A model generated the notes under the pieces. That model was not told where the DNA came from. It did not search any database and saw only the letters and a list, made by a program, of their open reading frames with translations. Below, in pieces: positions 26,845-35,836 of a stretch of 64,000 nucleotides of DNA. Numbering within the stretch: position 1 is the first letter of the stretch; each line of letters starts with the position of its first letter. A program made the position numbers and the translations under genes. Origin of the DNA: Enterococcus lactis (GTDB lineage: Bacteria; Bacillota; Bacilli; Lactobacillales; Enterococcaceae); contig NZ_BNJW01000002.1 of NCBI RefSeq assembly GCF_015751045.1, positions 62,001 through 126,000 of the forward strand. The letters run 5' to 3'.

Positions 26845-28799
26845 AAGCATATCTACAACGAATGGGACGTTCCCTTCAACTCCCAGTTGCGGTCTTACCT
26901 GCTGCTGCTTTGCTAGTAGGGATCGGAAACTGGTGGGCATCTTATAGTAACGACATTGTCGCTCATTTTTTACAAGCTGGAGGTAACGCAGTTTTAGGTC
27001 AATTGCCTTTGCTGTTTGCCGTTGGGTTAGCACTAGGGATGTCAGTGGACAAATCAGGTGCTGCTGCCTTGGCAGGTTTGGTTGCATTTGAAGTTCCCGT
27101 AAACGTTTTAAAAACTGATTCAGTAGCCACTTTATTGAATATCAAACCAGAATCAGTTGATCCATCTTTTGCTCAGATCAGTAACGTATTTATTGGTATT
27201 ATTGCCGGATTGATTGCGGCAGCTCTTTATAATCGTTTCCACGAAGCAAAATTACCGATGGCTTTATCTTTCTTTAGCGGCAAGCGTTTAGTGCCAATCT
27301 TAGCTGCCTTCGTCATGCTGCTGATCAGTGCAGTGCTACTGCTCGTATGGCCTCCGGTTTACTCTGCTTTAGTTTCTTTTGCTAAATTCATTTTGAGTTT
27401 AGGATGGGTTGGTGCAGGTCTTTATGGCTTCTTCAACCGTTTACTGATCCCTACAGGATTGCATCAAGCAATGAACTCCGTGTTCTGGTTTGACGTAGCT
27501 GGAATCAATGATATCGGTAAATTCTTGGCTTCTGAAGGAACAAAAGGCGTAACAGGAATGTATCAAGCTGGATTTTTCCCAATCATGATGTTCGGGCTTC
27601 CAGCAGGAGCATATGCTATTTACAGAAATGCACGTCCAGAAAACAAAGCAAAAACAGCTTCATTGATGTTAGCAGCAGCTTTTGCTTCATTCTTTACTGG
27701 TGTAACAGAACCACTTGAATTCTCATTTATGTTCGTTGCTTGGCCATTATATGTCTTGCATGCCATTTTCACTGGGATTTCTTTAGCAGTGAGTGCATTC
27801 TTCCATTGGACAGCAGGATTTGCCTTTAGTGCCGGATTTGTCGATTACTTCCTATCTTTGAAAAATCCGATTGCGAATCAGCCTTTGATGTTGATCGTCC
27901 AAGGGTTAGTAACAGCAGTGATTTACTACTTTGGTTTTAACTTTGCTATCAAAAAATTCCATCTGATGACTCCTGGCCGCGAGGAAGCAGATCTTTCAGA
28001 TGACGATACTGCAACGACTAATTCAGACAATAAATATGCGGCACAAGCAAACAAAATCTACGCTGCATTAGGCGGAGCTGACAATGTAACTTCAATCGAC
28101 AACTGTACTACACGTCTTCGTTTGCAAGTCAAAGATACAGGCCTGATCGATCAAAACAAAATCAAAGCCACTGGCGTACCTGGAATGAAAATCATTGATG
28201 GGAAAAATGCGCAAGTCATCGTAGGTACAGAAGTACAATTCGTTGCAGATGAGATGGCAAAACTGCATGGTGGTGCTGCAGCACGACCTGCACAAACAAA
28301 CACTGTGGTTAAAACAGAAACATTTGCCGGTGGAACGATCGAACAAGATATTTACGCTATCGCAAATGGGAAACTGATTCCAATCACTGAAGTTTCAGAT
28401 GATGTATTCGCAGAAAAAATGATGGGTGACGGCTATGCTGTATTACCAGAAAATGGAGAAATCTTCTCTCCAATCGCTGGTACGATCACAAACATTTTCC
28501 CAACGAAACATGCCGTTGGTATCCAAACTGATTCTGGTATCGAAGTCTTGCTTCATATGGGAATCAACACTGTTGACTTAAAAGGCGAACCATTCACTTT
28601 ATATGTAGAAGAAGGTCAAAAAGTCGCAAGAGGTCAATTGATTGCTTTAGTTGATCTTGCTGCTATTCAATCTGCAGGCAAAAACACGGATATGGTCGTT
28701 GTATTCACAAATGGCGACAAAGTCCAAAACCTAGAAATTAAACCCGCACGTGATGTAAAAGCAAATGATAAAATCGGCTCTGTTTCCAACAAAGCCTGA
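26841..28799 (+). CDS. nagE: PTS EIICBA, N-acetylglucosamine type
   Basis: 652 residues. IIC (about 1-380) has LQRMGRSLQLPVAVLPAAAL and FFNRLLIPTGLHQAMNSVFW, closer to NagE than to PtsG. IIB (about 400-480) has phosphorylation Cys in SIDNCTTRLRLQV. IIA (about 505-645) has active His in EVLLHMGINTV. It imports and phosphorylates GlcNAc. Glucose specificity is the main alternative. TTG start with AGGAGG upstream, overlapping the antiterminator by 4 nt. Confidence 0.9.
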   Translation: MKAYLQRMGRSLQLPVAVLPAAALLVGIGNWWASYSNDIVAHFLQAGGNAVLGQLPLLFAVGLALGMSVDKSGAAALAGLVAFEVPVNVLKTDSVATLLNIKPESVDPSFAQISNVFIGIIAGLIAAALYNRFHEAKLPMALSFFSGKRLVPILAAFVMLLISAVLLLVWPPVYSALVSFAKFILSLGWVGAGLYGFFNRLLIPTGLHQAMNSVFWFDVAGINDIGKFLASEGTKGVTGMYQAGFFPIMMFGLPAGAYAIYRNARPENKAKTASLMLAAAFASFFTGVTEPLEFSFMFVAWPLYVLHAIFTGISLAVSAFFHWTAGFAFSAGFVDYFLSLKNPIANQPLMLIVQGLVTAVIYYFGFNFAIKKFHLMTPGREEADLSDDDTATTNSDNKYAAQANKIYAALGGADNVTSIDNCTTRLRLQVKDTGLIDQNKIKATGVPGMKIIDGKNAQVIVGTEVQFVADEMAKLHGGAAARPAQTNTVVKTETFAGGTIEQDIYAIANGKLIPITEVSDDVFAEKMMGDGYAVLPENGEIFSPIAGTITNIFPTKHAVGIQTDSGIEVLLHMGINTVDLKGEPFTLYVEEGQKVARGQLIALVDLAAIQSAGKNTDMVVVFTNGDKVQNLEIKPARDVKANDKIGSVSNKA

Positions 28800-28834
28800 T
28801 CCATCGTCTTCCCCAGACTTTTTTATCGATAAAC

Positions 28835-29122
28835 AAAAGCAGCTGAGACAAAAATCTTGTCTCAGCTGCTTTTTTCGAATAAAAACGGCGTTCTCCTGCC
28901 AACTCCGCGGTAATAAGTCCAGCCAAACGAAACATATGAAGAGCTATTTTTTATTTGACTCTTCTTATTACTTGATGCAGAACAGCTTTTTTACAACCTC
29001 TGGTAAACGGTGTTCAAAAACCAGTTTATCGGCATGAAGTCAAATTTATGCAAAAATGTGGAAAGCCATTTTCATAAAATTTTTCTTCATACTCAAAACT
29101 AAGCGGCTTTTTCACAACCTCT
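28835..29122 (+). repeat. EFAR-like palindromic repeat, copy E (head plus two modules)
   Basis: Head AAAAGCAGCTGAGACAA / TTGTCTCAGCTGCTTTTTT terminates nagE. Module 1 starts at about 28880 (AAACGGCGTTC) and ends TTTACAACCTCT near 28999. Module 2 runs from AAACGGTGTTC (29004) to TCACAACCTCT (29122). It fills the 335-nt gap up to the next, convergent gene (stop at 29135). Confidence 0.88.
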
Positions 29123-29134
29123 TTATATCATCCA

Positions 29135-29986
29135 TTATTCCTGATCCAATATTTCTTTCAATGCTGCTTCAAGAGAGACTAATGGTTTTTCCAAAACTTT
29201 TTCTAAATCATCAGAAGAAACAGCTAACTGACCCTTTTTGATATCATGTTGGATCGCTAAAAACATGTCAGCTGCTTCTTGAGGGAATCCGGCTTCTTTT
29301 AGATTTTCGACAAACGCTGCATCACTTGCTTCAATAATTTCTAACTCTTTACCTGTCGCACGCTCTAATGCCTTGGCTAATTCTTCATAGTCAGTTAGAT
29401 GGCCGGATAATTCTAAGATTTCTGGGGAGTCATTCTCTACTAGTACTTTTGCTGCGGCTTCTGCATATTCCCGTTTCAATGCCCAACCTGTTTTTCCATT
29501 TCCTGCAGCATAAACGAATTGACCAGTTTTTAAAGCTTGCCCAATGATAGGTAATTCATTCTCTACATACCAATTGTTCCGTAAAAATGTATGGGGAATA
29601 CCTGAATCCTTAATCGTTTTTTCAGTGAATTGGTGATCTGGCGCTAATACACTGATTGAGTGATCGGCATCTGCAAAACTTGTATAAGCGATATAAGATA
29701 CCCCGGCTGCTTGCGCTGCTTTCACTACATTCTCATGTTCAGCTTGGCGATTTCCTGGAACGCCAGAGACAAAAAGCAATCGATCTATTCCTTTCAACGC
29801 TTCTTTCATTGAATCTAAATCATCATAATCACCAATACGTATGTTAAATCCAGCTTCTTTCAGTGCTTCTCCTTTTTCTTCACTACGTACTAGTGCATAG
29901 ATTTCATTTTGTGGAACCATCTTTTTTAAGAATTCTAGCGCATAACCACCAAAACCTCCAGTTGCTCCTGTTACTAAATAATGCAT
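29135..29986 (-). CDS. NmrA-like NAD(P)-binding oxidoreductase (QorB-like)
   Basis: 283 residues, an atypical short-chain dehydrogenase fold. The N-terminus MHYLVTGATGGFGGYALEFL has the GxxGxxG nucleotide loop, followed by VRSEEKGEALKEAGFNIRIG and VSGVPGNRQAEHENVVKAA. QorB-like proteins reduce quinones with NADPH, while NmrA relatives sense redox cofactors. The start at 29986 follows AAGGAG; a GTG at 29995 lies too close to the site. Divergent from an rrf2 gene that probably controls it. Confidence 0.87.
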   Translation of the reverse strand: MHYLVTGATGGFGGYALEFLKKMVPQNEIYALVRSEEKGEALKEAGFNIRIGDYDDLDSMKEALKGIDRLLFVSGVPGNRQAEHENVVKAAQAAGVSYIAYTSFADADHSISVLAPDHQFTEKTIKDSGIPHTFLRNNWYVENELPIIGQALKTGQFVYAAGNGKTGWALKREYAEAAAKVLVENDSPEILELSGHLTDYEELAKALERATGKELEIIEASDAAFVENLKEAGFPQEAADMFLAIQHDIKKGQLAVSSDDLEKVLEKPLVSLEAALKEILDQE

Positions 29987-30028
29987 CTTTCCCACTCCTT
30001 ATTCTTTTTATTTGTTAAGATTTATAGC

Positions 30029-30047
30029 TGTACATTTATAAATTACA
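30029..30047. promoter_or_regulatory. candidate Rrf2 operator
   Basis: The palindrome ATTTATAAAT (30034-30043) is flanked by TGTA and TACA, giving TGTACATTTATAAATTACA with a one-base asymmetry, in the divergent promoter region. Confidence 0.45.
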
Positions 30048-30108
30048 CCTTTATCATAAAGAGTGTGGTAAGATAAGTCAAGCAAAAAAAATGAAAGGAT
30101 GACAACTG

Positions 30109-30576
30109 ATGAAGTATTCTCTGCAATTTAGTGATGCAATCCATGTACTTGCCTATATTGAAATGTTTCAAGATACCCGATTGCTTTCTAGTGAGATGAT
30201 TGCCAACAGTATCGAAACAAATGCAGCAAATGTACGTAAAATCATGAGTCAGCTCAAAAAATCCGGCTTGATCCTTACAAAAACCGGAAAACCGCAACCT
30301 TCCCTTGCCAAAAGACCAGATCAGATTTCTTTACTAGATGTCTACCGCAGCATTGAAGGTAATACACAGCTTATCCAAGTCGATCCAAAAACAAACCCAA
30401 ATTGCGTCGTTGGTGCAAATATCCAGGAAGCTTTAGAAGAAAGCTACGCTCGACTGCAGAAAAAAGCAGAAGAAGAAATGGCTAAGATCACACTTGATAA
30501 TCTGATACATAAAATAGCCGTTTTGGAAAAAGAAAAAAGACCAGAAAACACAGGCCTCGTAGAGAGATTTTTATAA
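30109..30576 (+). CDS. Rrf2 family transcriptional regulator
   Basis: 155 residues. The winged helix is KYSLQFSDAIHVLAYIEMFQ, SSEMIANSIETNAANVRKIM and LKKSGLILTKTGKPQPSLAK, typical of Rrf2. Only one Cys is visible (in NPNCVVGANI), so an Fe-S cluster of the IscR type is unlikely. It resembles the YwnA-like/single-Cys redox or ligand sensors. It faces the NmrA-like gene across a 120-nt region with a palindrome. AAAGGATG precedes the ATG. Confidence 0.9.
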   Translation: MKYSLQFSDAIHVLAYIEMFQDTRLLSSEMIANSIETNAANVRKIMSQLKKSGLILTKTGKPQPSLAKRPDQISLLDVYRSIEGNTQLIQVDPKTNPNCVVGANIQEALEESYARLQKKAEEEMAKITLDNLIHKIAVLEKEKRPENTGLVERFL

Positions 30577-30602
30577 TTCTCTCTACTGGGCCTGCATTTT
30601 TC
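30551..30602 (+). terminator. rrf2 terminator containing the stop codon
   Basis: CAGGCCTCGTAGAGAGA pairs with TCTCTCTACTGGGCCTG across a TTTTTATAAT loop that holds the TAA stop. A short T-run follows. Confidence 0.65.
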
Positions 30603-30640
30603 TGATCGGAATCGTCTACATAAATTCTTTTATTCTCCGG

Positions 30641-30712
30641 GAGACAAAAGCCTTGTCATGCCTCATTTTCCTCTCTAATGCTCAGGTCAAAACGCTACTT
30701 TCACGACCTCTA
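30641..30712 (+). repeat. EFAR-like palindromic repeat, copy F (tail remnant)
   Basis: GGGAGACAAAAGCCTTGTCA is a degenerate head. It is joined directly to the last part of a module (CTCTCTAATGCTCAGGTCAAAACGCT then TTTCACGACCTCT), so the middle has been deleted. It ends 5 nt before the next, convergent gene. Confidence 0.65.
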
Positions 30713-30717
30713 TATTA

Positions 30718-31200
30718 TCATGGTTTGTTGACTACCGGTATCCAGATTTCTCCAATGTATTTCCCATCGGCAACACCCATTTCAACGACAGCATTCGGTC
30801 CCCCAACATAGGCGTAATCTTCTACTTCTCTTAAAACATGTCCAAAGGCCGTATTCGTCAAATCATTTCTCAACTCTTCAGACGACTCAGCAGAAGCGCT
30901 TACAATGAGATAGGTTCCTTTTGGAAATGGGATGATTCTCGTAGTGTTAGGAATATCCTGACTCGTTTGAACACCGACATAGTACATCATTTTCCCGTCA
31001 TAGGGTTCGTTGACTGTAAAGAAATAATGATTTTCAGCAGCTTGTTTCAAGGTGTCTATTGTTCCGTCACTGATGACTTTTTGCTCAAAGGCTTGCTTCT
31101 CTGCTGCCAAACCGACAAAATCTGTATTGCTACTTTTCAATTCCACACCAATACCTGTCACTGCAAACTCTGGTTTTTCTTCAATCTTATACTTTGCCAT
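30718..31200 (-). CDS. GyrI-like effector-binding domain protein
   Basis: About 160 residues made of a single GyrI-like/AraC effector-binding domain: VTGIGVELKSSNTDF near the start, YYVGVQTSQDIPNTTRIIPF and TYLIVSASAESSEELRNDL, ending YIGEIWIPVVNKP (the Glu in the last strand is conserved in the family). Such stand-alone domains bind small hydrophobic or cationic ligands. It is next to an AraC protein that carries the same domain at its C-terminus. The start at 31200 was chosen for GGGTGGGAG spacing. Confidence 0.75.
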   Translation of the reverse strand: MAKYKIEEKPEFAVTGIGVELKSSNTDFVGLAAEKQAFEQKVISDGTIDTLKQAAENHYFFTVNEPYDGKMMYYVGVQTSQDIPNTTRIIPFPKGTYLIVSASAESSEELRNDLTNTAFGHVLREVEDYAYVGGPNAVVEMGVADGKYIGEIWIPVVNKP

Positions 31201-31298
31201 TTCTCCCACCCTTTCTATTATGTTAAGTTCATCTTACATAAAATTAAAGAGAAATGACACGATTACGCTCTTCTTGTAGGGATACTTTCATTTTTTAA

Positions 31299-32162
31299 CT
31301 ATTTTTTTGCTTTCACTGCAATCCAAATTTCACTGTAAACATGACTGAAGTCCTCTCCCCATTTTGTAAAAGAGATCTCGGGAGCTTCAACTAACTCATA
31401 ATCTGAAGAAGGAAGCCATTCTGCATAGATTTTCCCCCAAGTGTCTTGTAAAGTTTGGGGAAATGGTCCTTTATTAGGAAAAATGGCCCAAGTGTGTTCT
31501 TCTATAGCAAACATTTCTAAATCAGCGTACGGATTTTCTTTTGTCGTAGCAAAGCCGATCATGTGCATCAAACTACCCTTTTCTTCCAAGCGGTCTCCAT
31601 CAAATCCATAAGAAACGTTGATTACTTGATGTGGATATAAATCTCCTAACTTATGCATCTCTTCCCTTTGAGTCTCCGTGATCGTCTGCGCTAACTTTTG
31701 TATTTCTTGATTAACTCCTTCAAATTGGACAGGGACTTTTTTCGCCACACCTGCCACATAAAACTGTTCTTTCTTTTCGATACGAAATTCCATCGATTTT
31801 CCTCCTCTGACATCAATAAAAAATGTCAAGCGTGGAAAAGATTTTTGTATGCCATATCTGCTGATTTCTGAAGGCAGATAACCTGACCAATCACGAAAAG
31901 CTCTTGAAAAACCCTCGACTGTTTCATATCCATATCTAAACGCCGTTTCTGTTACTTTTTCCCCACCTAGAAGATCGCGATTAGCCAAAGCCAATCTACG
32001 GTTTTTGATATAGTCCATCAGAGACATCCCTGCAATAAACGTAAAGATGCGCTTTAACTGATATTCAGAGATTCCTGTATTTTCGGCTATTTTTTTATAG
32101 GTAAGACTTTCTGTCAAATGTTCTTCGATGTAATCAATCAATTGGTTCAGATCTTTAAGCAT
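31299..32162 (-). CDS. AraC family regulator with C-terminal GyrI-like domain
   Basis: 287 residues. The N-terminal AraC helix-turn-helix pair is visible (LNQLIDYIEEHLTESLTYKK, ISEYQLKRIFTFIAGMSLMD, ETAFRYGYETVEGFSRAF). The C-terminal half (about 125-287) is a GyrI-like effector domain ending YSEIWIAVKAKK. This Rob/BmrR-like layout fits a multidrug or stress sensor. The start at 32162 (MLKDLNQL) follows AAGGAGG. The next gene downstream is a stand-alone GyrI-like domain. Ligand and targets unknown. Confidence 0.88.
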   Translation of the reverse strand: MLKDLNQLIDYIEEHLTESLTYKKIAENTGISEYQLKRIFTFIAGMSLMDYIKNRRLALANRDLLGGEKVTETAFRYGYETVEGFSRAFRDWSGYLPSEISRYGIQKSFPRLTFFIDVRGGKSMEFRIEKKEQFYVAGVAKKVPVQFEGVNQEIQKLAQTITETQREEMHKLGDLYPHQVINVSYGFDGDRLEEKGSLMHMIGFATTKENPYADLEMFAIEEHTWAIFPNKGPFPQTLQDTWGKIYAEWLPSSDYELVEAPEISFTKWGEDFSHVYSEIWIAVKAKK

Positions 32163-32761
32163 ATTTATCTTCCTCCTTGCTTGCCTTTTCATCATATTAT
32201 CAAAGAAAGTCAATTACTTGATGAATCAGGAACCAATTTAGTCGGGTATAGAAAAATTTGTATGGATTTAAAGAAAATTCTCAAGCAGCGTTTTGTAACG
32301 GATAATTGGTAGTATCTGCCTACTTATGTTTTACCTTTAGAAAAAATGAATTTTGGGGAAGACACATTCTAAGTTAACAAAGCAGGAAAAATAGCTTTTA
32401 TCCCCTTCGTTAAACCGCTTACTATCTACTGTACAAAGCAAGTAGCTATTCGGACTGTTGATACGAACGCTGCTTGAATCTTTCTTTGCGTTACATCATA
32501 CCTCTTTTATTGATTGAAACCATTATTTATTTCCAACAAAATTCCTTCATTTTTGCCAGATAAATAAAAAAACAAAAAGTTCCATCTTTAAAATACGCTA
32601 TTTTTTTACTTTTTCTCCCATTCTCTAAGAAAAGGAACGCAGAATTAATTTTTGACAATTCGAGAAAAAGTTGCTTCACAGATATGGTAAAATCAGCTAC
32701 TTTTTTCTTTGACGATTCTTTATACTAAATATAAACAAATGTTTCATGAAAGGAGAACTAT
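32163..32761. other. 600-nt AT-rich intergenic region
   Basis: Holds the divergent 5' regions of the araC and SWIM genes. I see no coding frame with a ribosome-binding site, no RNA gene and no repeat copy. A TTGACA at about 32656 has no convincing -10 at the right spacing, and TATACT near 32722 has no clear -35. Promoters must be here but cannot be placed. Confidence 0.5.
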
Positions 32762-34198
32762 ATGAATAATTGGCTTGAGCTTTTTCCTGAAAACATTTTG
32801 GAACGCGGGTACAGCTATCATCTGCACGGATTTGTCAGTCATTTGAACTATACGAGTAAACACTTGACCGCAACAGTTTCTGGCACGGAAGATTATAAGG
32901 TAGTGATCACATGGGATGAAAAGACGAATATGACTTGCGATTGTCTATATGCCATAGAAGGAAAAAACTGCAAGCACATGGCTGCTGTCTTATTCGCTTA
33001 CGAAGAACGTCCAATAAAAAAATCCAACTACTCGCTTTCCGAACTCTCTTCCTTTGTTTCTTCCGCTAGTTGCTCTCTTGTACGGGAACTTTTAACAGAG
33101 ATTCTTATAGAACATCCGCAATTTATCGAACGCTTCAAAGAGAAGATCCCGCTCCATGCAGTAAACTACACAGATAAATTAGCAACAATCATCCACAAAT
33201 ACGATCATCCTATCGGAAAAAACAAAAACAGGAAAACAGCGAAGTTCATCATGGAGATGCGAACGTTCATTCAAGAAGCTGTTGAGTCGCTTATACAGCA
33301 AAATGCCTATCTTCCCGCATTCGAATTGATCAATGAAGTGATTGCTACTCTTGAAACATGCTATTTGGAGCCTGCGGACGAACGATCACTTCTTCTGATA
33401 GAGGACTGTTATTATTTATGGAAAGAATTATTAGCAGAAGCACCCCGTGCAGAAAAAAGACAAATGTTCTCTTGGTTCGTCTACCAAGTCGATCATACTG
33501 ACGCCTCTTATTCAAAAAGCTACTCCATAAAAATCCTGAAAGAAGAATTTCAGGAAAAAGAGTTTTCTAGCCAAAAGAAAAAAATAGCCAAAAAACGAAA
33601 AGAATCTGTAAAAAAAGGCGAGCCCCACAAAAAAGGACAAACACACGCGGACAAGCAGTCTGAATCCCTCAAAAAAACAACTGGCTCTACTTTAAAAAAT
33701 GCGGATGATACAAGTAAAATAGACAATTTGAAAAAACGTTTATTAGCATCTGACAGTATCCACTTCCCTACATTGGAAAAACTAAAAAACGCATGTCCAC
33801 CTGAAACATGGCCGATCATACGTAATGAACTGTTTTCAGCTCTTAAATATCATAAAAATGTGGATCGTTTTTATGCAGCAGAAGGTTGTTATGATTTATT
33901 GTGGGATTATGTAAAAAGTACAGACAGATTGATCATGATCGATCGGTACTTTGATATCTTGAAAAACTATTGTCCTAAACAGTTATTACAAAAATATGAA
34001 TTTGAATTACGCCAAAACGTAGCTAATTTTGCGACAAAATTGGAATACCAAAAACTTGGCAACCAAATAGAAAAAATGGCTAGCTTGCCAAACGGACTTG
34101 TGACAGCTAAATTGTTGACCAAAGAACTTCGAGAAAAATATCCGCGCAGAAAAGCATTGATTGCTGAGATGAAAAGAATTGAACCAAGGTTGAAGTAA
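32762..34198 (+). CDS. SWIM zinc-finger protein
   Basis: 478 residues. The SWIM motif is near the N-terminus: CDCLYAIEGKNCKHMAAVLF gives CxC-x8-CxH zinc ligands (about residues 59-72). The rest is helical with a very Lys-rich middle (about 260-320) and no nuclease or helicase domain. Bacterial SWIM proteins often sit beside SNF2 helicases, but none is here, and the role is unknown. AAAGGAGAAC precedes the ATG. It is transcribed alone. Confidence 0.8.
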   Translation: MNNWLELFPENILERGYSYHLHGFVSHLNYTSKHLTATVSGTEDYKVVITWDEKTNMTCDCLYAIEGKNCKHMAAVLFAYEERPIKKSNYSLSELSSFVSSASCSLVRELLTEILIEHPQFIERFKEKIPLHAVNYTDKLATIIHKYDHPIGKNKNRKTAKFIMEMRTFIQEAVESLIQQNAYLPAFELINEVIATLETCYLEPADERSLLLIEDCYYLWKELLAEAPRAEKRQMFSWFVYQVDHTDASYSKSYSIKILKEEFQEKEFSSQKKKIAKKRKESVKKGEPHKKGQTHADKQSESLKKTTGSTLKNADDTSKIDNLKKRLLASDSIHFPTLEKLKNACPPETWPIIRNELFSALKYHKNVDRFYAAEGCYDLLWDYVKSTDRLIMIDRYFDILKNYCPKQLLQKYEFELRQNVANFATKLEYQKLGNQIEKMASLPNGLVTAKLLTKELREKYPRRKALIAEMKRIEPRLK

Positions 34199-34207
34199 AG
34201 AAGATGG

Positions 34208-34283
34208 AAAAGATTGTGACAGAAGTGGTCAGATTCAAGAAATAAGAAGAGACTGTGACAAAAGTTTTGTCACAGCCCTTCTG
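34208..34283 (-). repeat. EFAR-like palindromic repeat, copy G (inverted, truncated)
   Basis: 34211-34249 is the reverse complement of the tail of copy D module 2 (it reads TTGTGACAGAAGTGGTCAG then TTCAAGAAATAAGAAG), and it is joined to a head hairpin GACTGTGACAAAAGTTTTGTCACAGCC. The hairpin can terminate both the SWIM gene and the convergent xylulokinase gene. Confidence 0.7.
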
Positions 34284-34292
34284 TTTTATAAT

Positions 34293-35774
34293 TTATAAGT
34301 TATGACAGATTTCCTTCGTTGCTGGATAGATTTTTCGGTATTGTTGATAGATTTTGCGATACTTTTCTACATTTTGTGAGAGAGGTTCCACTGCATCTGT
34401 ATATTGGATAAAAGTCTGACAACAGCTTTCAGGCGTATCGAACCATCCTAATCCTAGTGCAGCAATCATTGTTGCGCCTAATGCAGGTCCTTCCTCCACA
34501 CTTAAACCATAGATCGTTGCATCGAAAATATCTGCTTGGATTTGTAGCCATGCAAGATTTTTTGCGCCTCCTCCCACCGAAACAATACGTGTAAATCTGC
34601 GACCCGCTAGTTCTTCCATCAACTGTTGCGAATCTTTCAATGAAAAGGTGATTCCTTCCAACACTGCTCGGGTAAAATGGCTAAGTGTATGTCGAGTATC
34701 CATACCAATGAAACTCCCCCGTATCTGACTATCGGCGTACGGTGTTCGTTCCCCTGAAAGATAGGGTGTAAACAATAATCCATTTGAACCTGGCTCGATC
34801 TTTTCGATTCCTTGCAGCAGTTCTTCAAAAGAAAGTCCTTTGGCAAAAGTCTTTTTGAACCAATTGAGACTGTGTCCCGCAGCTAATGTCACTCCCATAG
34901 AATAATAAGCATCATTTATTGCATGATGGAATAAATGGAGTTTGCCTTCATAAGACTTTTGGTTATTTTTCTCATAAGACAAAAATACTCCTGAGGTTCC
35001 AATACTAACCATAGCTGCGCCATCTTGGATGATCCCAGCACCTAAAGCAGCACATGCATTGTCTGCTCCGCCAGCAAATACCTTTACTTCTTTGTGGAAA
35101 CCAAATTGTTCTGCTAGTTCTTTGCGTACCGATCCAATGCAATTAATAGAAGATACAAGCGGAGGCAATATTTTAGGAGAGATATGGAAAGTCTGTAAGA
35201 GCTCCTCAGACCATGTTTTTCTTTCCATATCAAGTAATAACGTACCTGCAGCATCTGAATAATCCATCTGCTGGTTTCCTGTCAGCCAAAACCCAAGGTA
35301 ATCTTTCGGCAATAAAACATGACGAACATTTGCCCATAATTCCGGCTCATTTTCTTGAAGCCATAGCATTTTAGGCAACGTAAAACCTTCTAATGCGCGA
35401 TTATTGGTAATCTCAAGTAATCGATCACCAAAGTTTTCCATTATTTCTTCACATTCTTTGGTTGTACGCACATCATTCCATAAAATCGCATTTCTTAACG
35501 GTTGGTTCGCTTCATCTAGTACGACTAAACTGTGCATTTGACCAGAAAAACTGATTCCTTCTATTTTTTGAGTAAAATCAGGCACTTTTTCAGCTAATTC
35601 TTCGATCACTTGACCACAAGCTTGGATCCAGTCTTTAGGATCTTGTTCACTAAATCCAGCTTCTGGTTGTAGCAACGGATAGTCTTCGCTCGCCGCACCC
35701 TGGATCGTCCCATTCCTATCCATTACTAATCCCTTCAATGAACTAGTTCCTAGATCAATACCTAAAATATACAT
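34293..35774 (-). CDS. xylB: Xylulokinase
   Basis: 493 residues, FGGY carbohydrate kinase. The N-terminus YILGIDLGTSSLKGLVMDRN has the phosphate-1 loop, with SFSGQMHSLVVLD, PYLSGERTPYADS (a xylulokinase marker) and SVGGGAKNLAWLQIQADIFD (FGGY signature 2). It phosphorylates D-xylulose to xylulose 5-phosphate for the pentose phosphate pathway. It is the last gene of the xyloside operon. The isomerase that should feed it survives only as a 3' remnant at 40537-40761. Confidence 0.93.
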   Translation of the reverse strand: MYILGIDLGTSSLKGLVMDRNGTIQGAASEDYPLLQPEAGFSEQDPKDWIQACGQVIEELAEKVPDFTQKIEGISFSGQMHSLVVLDEANQPLRNAILWNDVRTTKECEEIMENFGDRLLEITNNRALEGFTLPKMLWLQENEPELWANVRHVLLPKDYLGFWLTGNQQMDYSDAAGTLLLDMERKTWSEELLQTFHISPKILPPLVSSINCIGSVRKELAEQFGFHKEVKVFAGGADNACAALGAGIIQDGAAMVSIGTSGVFLSYEKNNQKSYEGKLHLFHHAINDAYYSMGVTLAAGHSLNWFKKTFAKGLSFEELLQGIEKIEPGSNGLLFTPYLSGERTPYADSQIRGSFIGMDTRHTLSHFTRAVLEGITFSLKDSQQLMEELAGRRFTRIVSVGGGAKNLAWLQIQADIFDATIYGLSVEEGPALGATMIAALGLGWFDTPESCCQTFIQYTDAVEPLSQNVEKYRKIYQQYRKIYPATKEICHNL

Positions 35775-35836
35775 TTGACCACCTGCCTTGTTTTTATTAT
35801 CCTATCAAAAACGACTGCTGACAATGTCTGTTTTTC

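Noticed and set aside
28765-29241. Short plus-strand frames downstream of nagE
   Set aside because: They are translations of repeat copy E and of the antisense of the next gene, without ribosome-binding sites.
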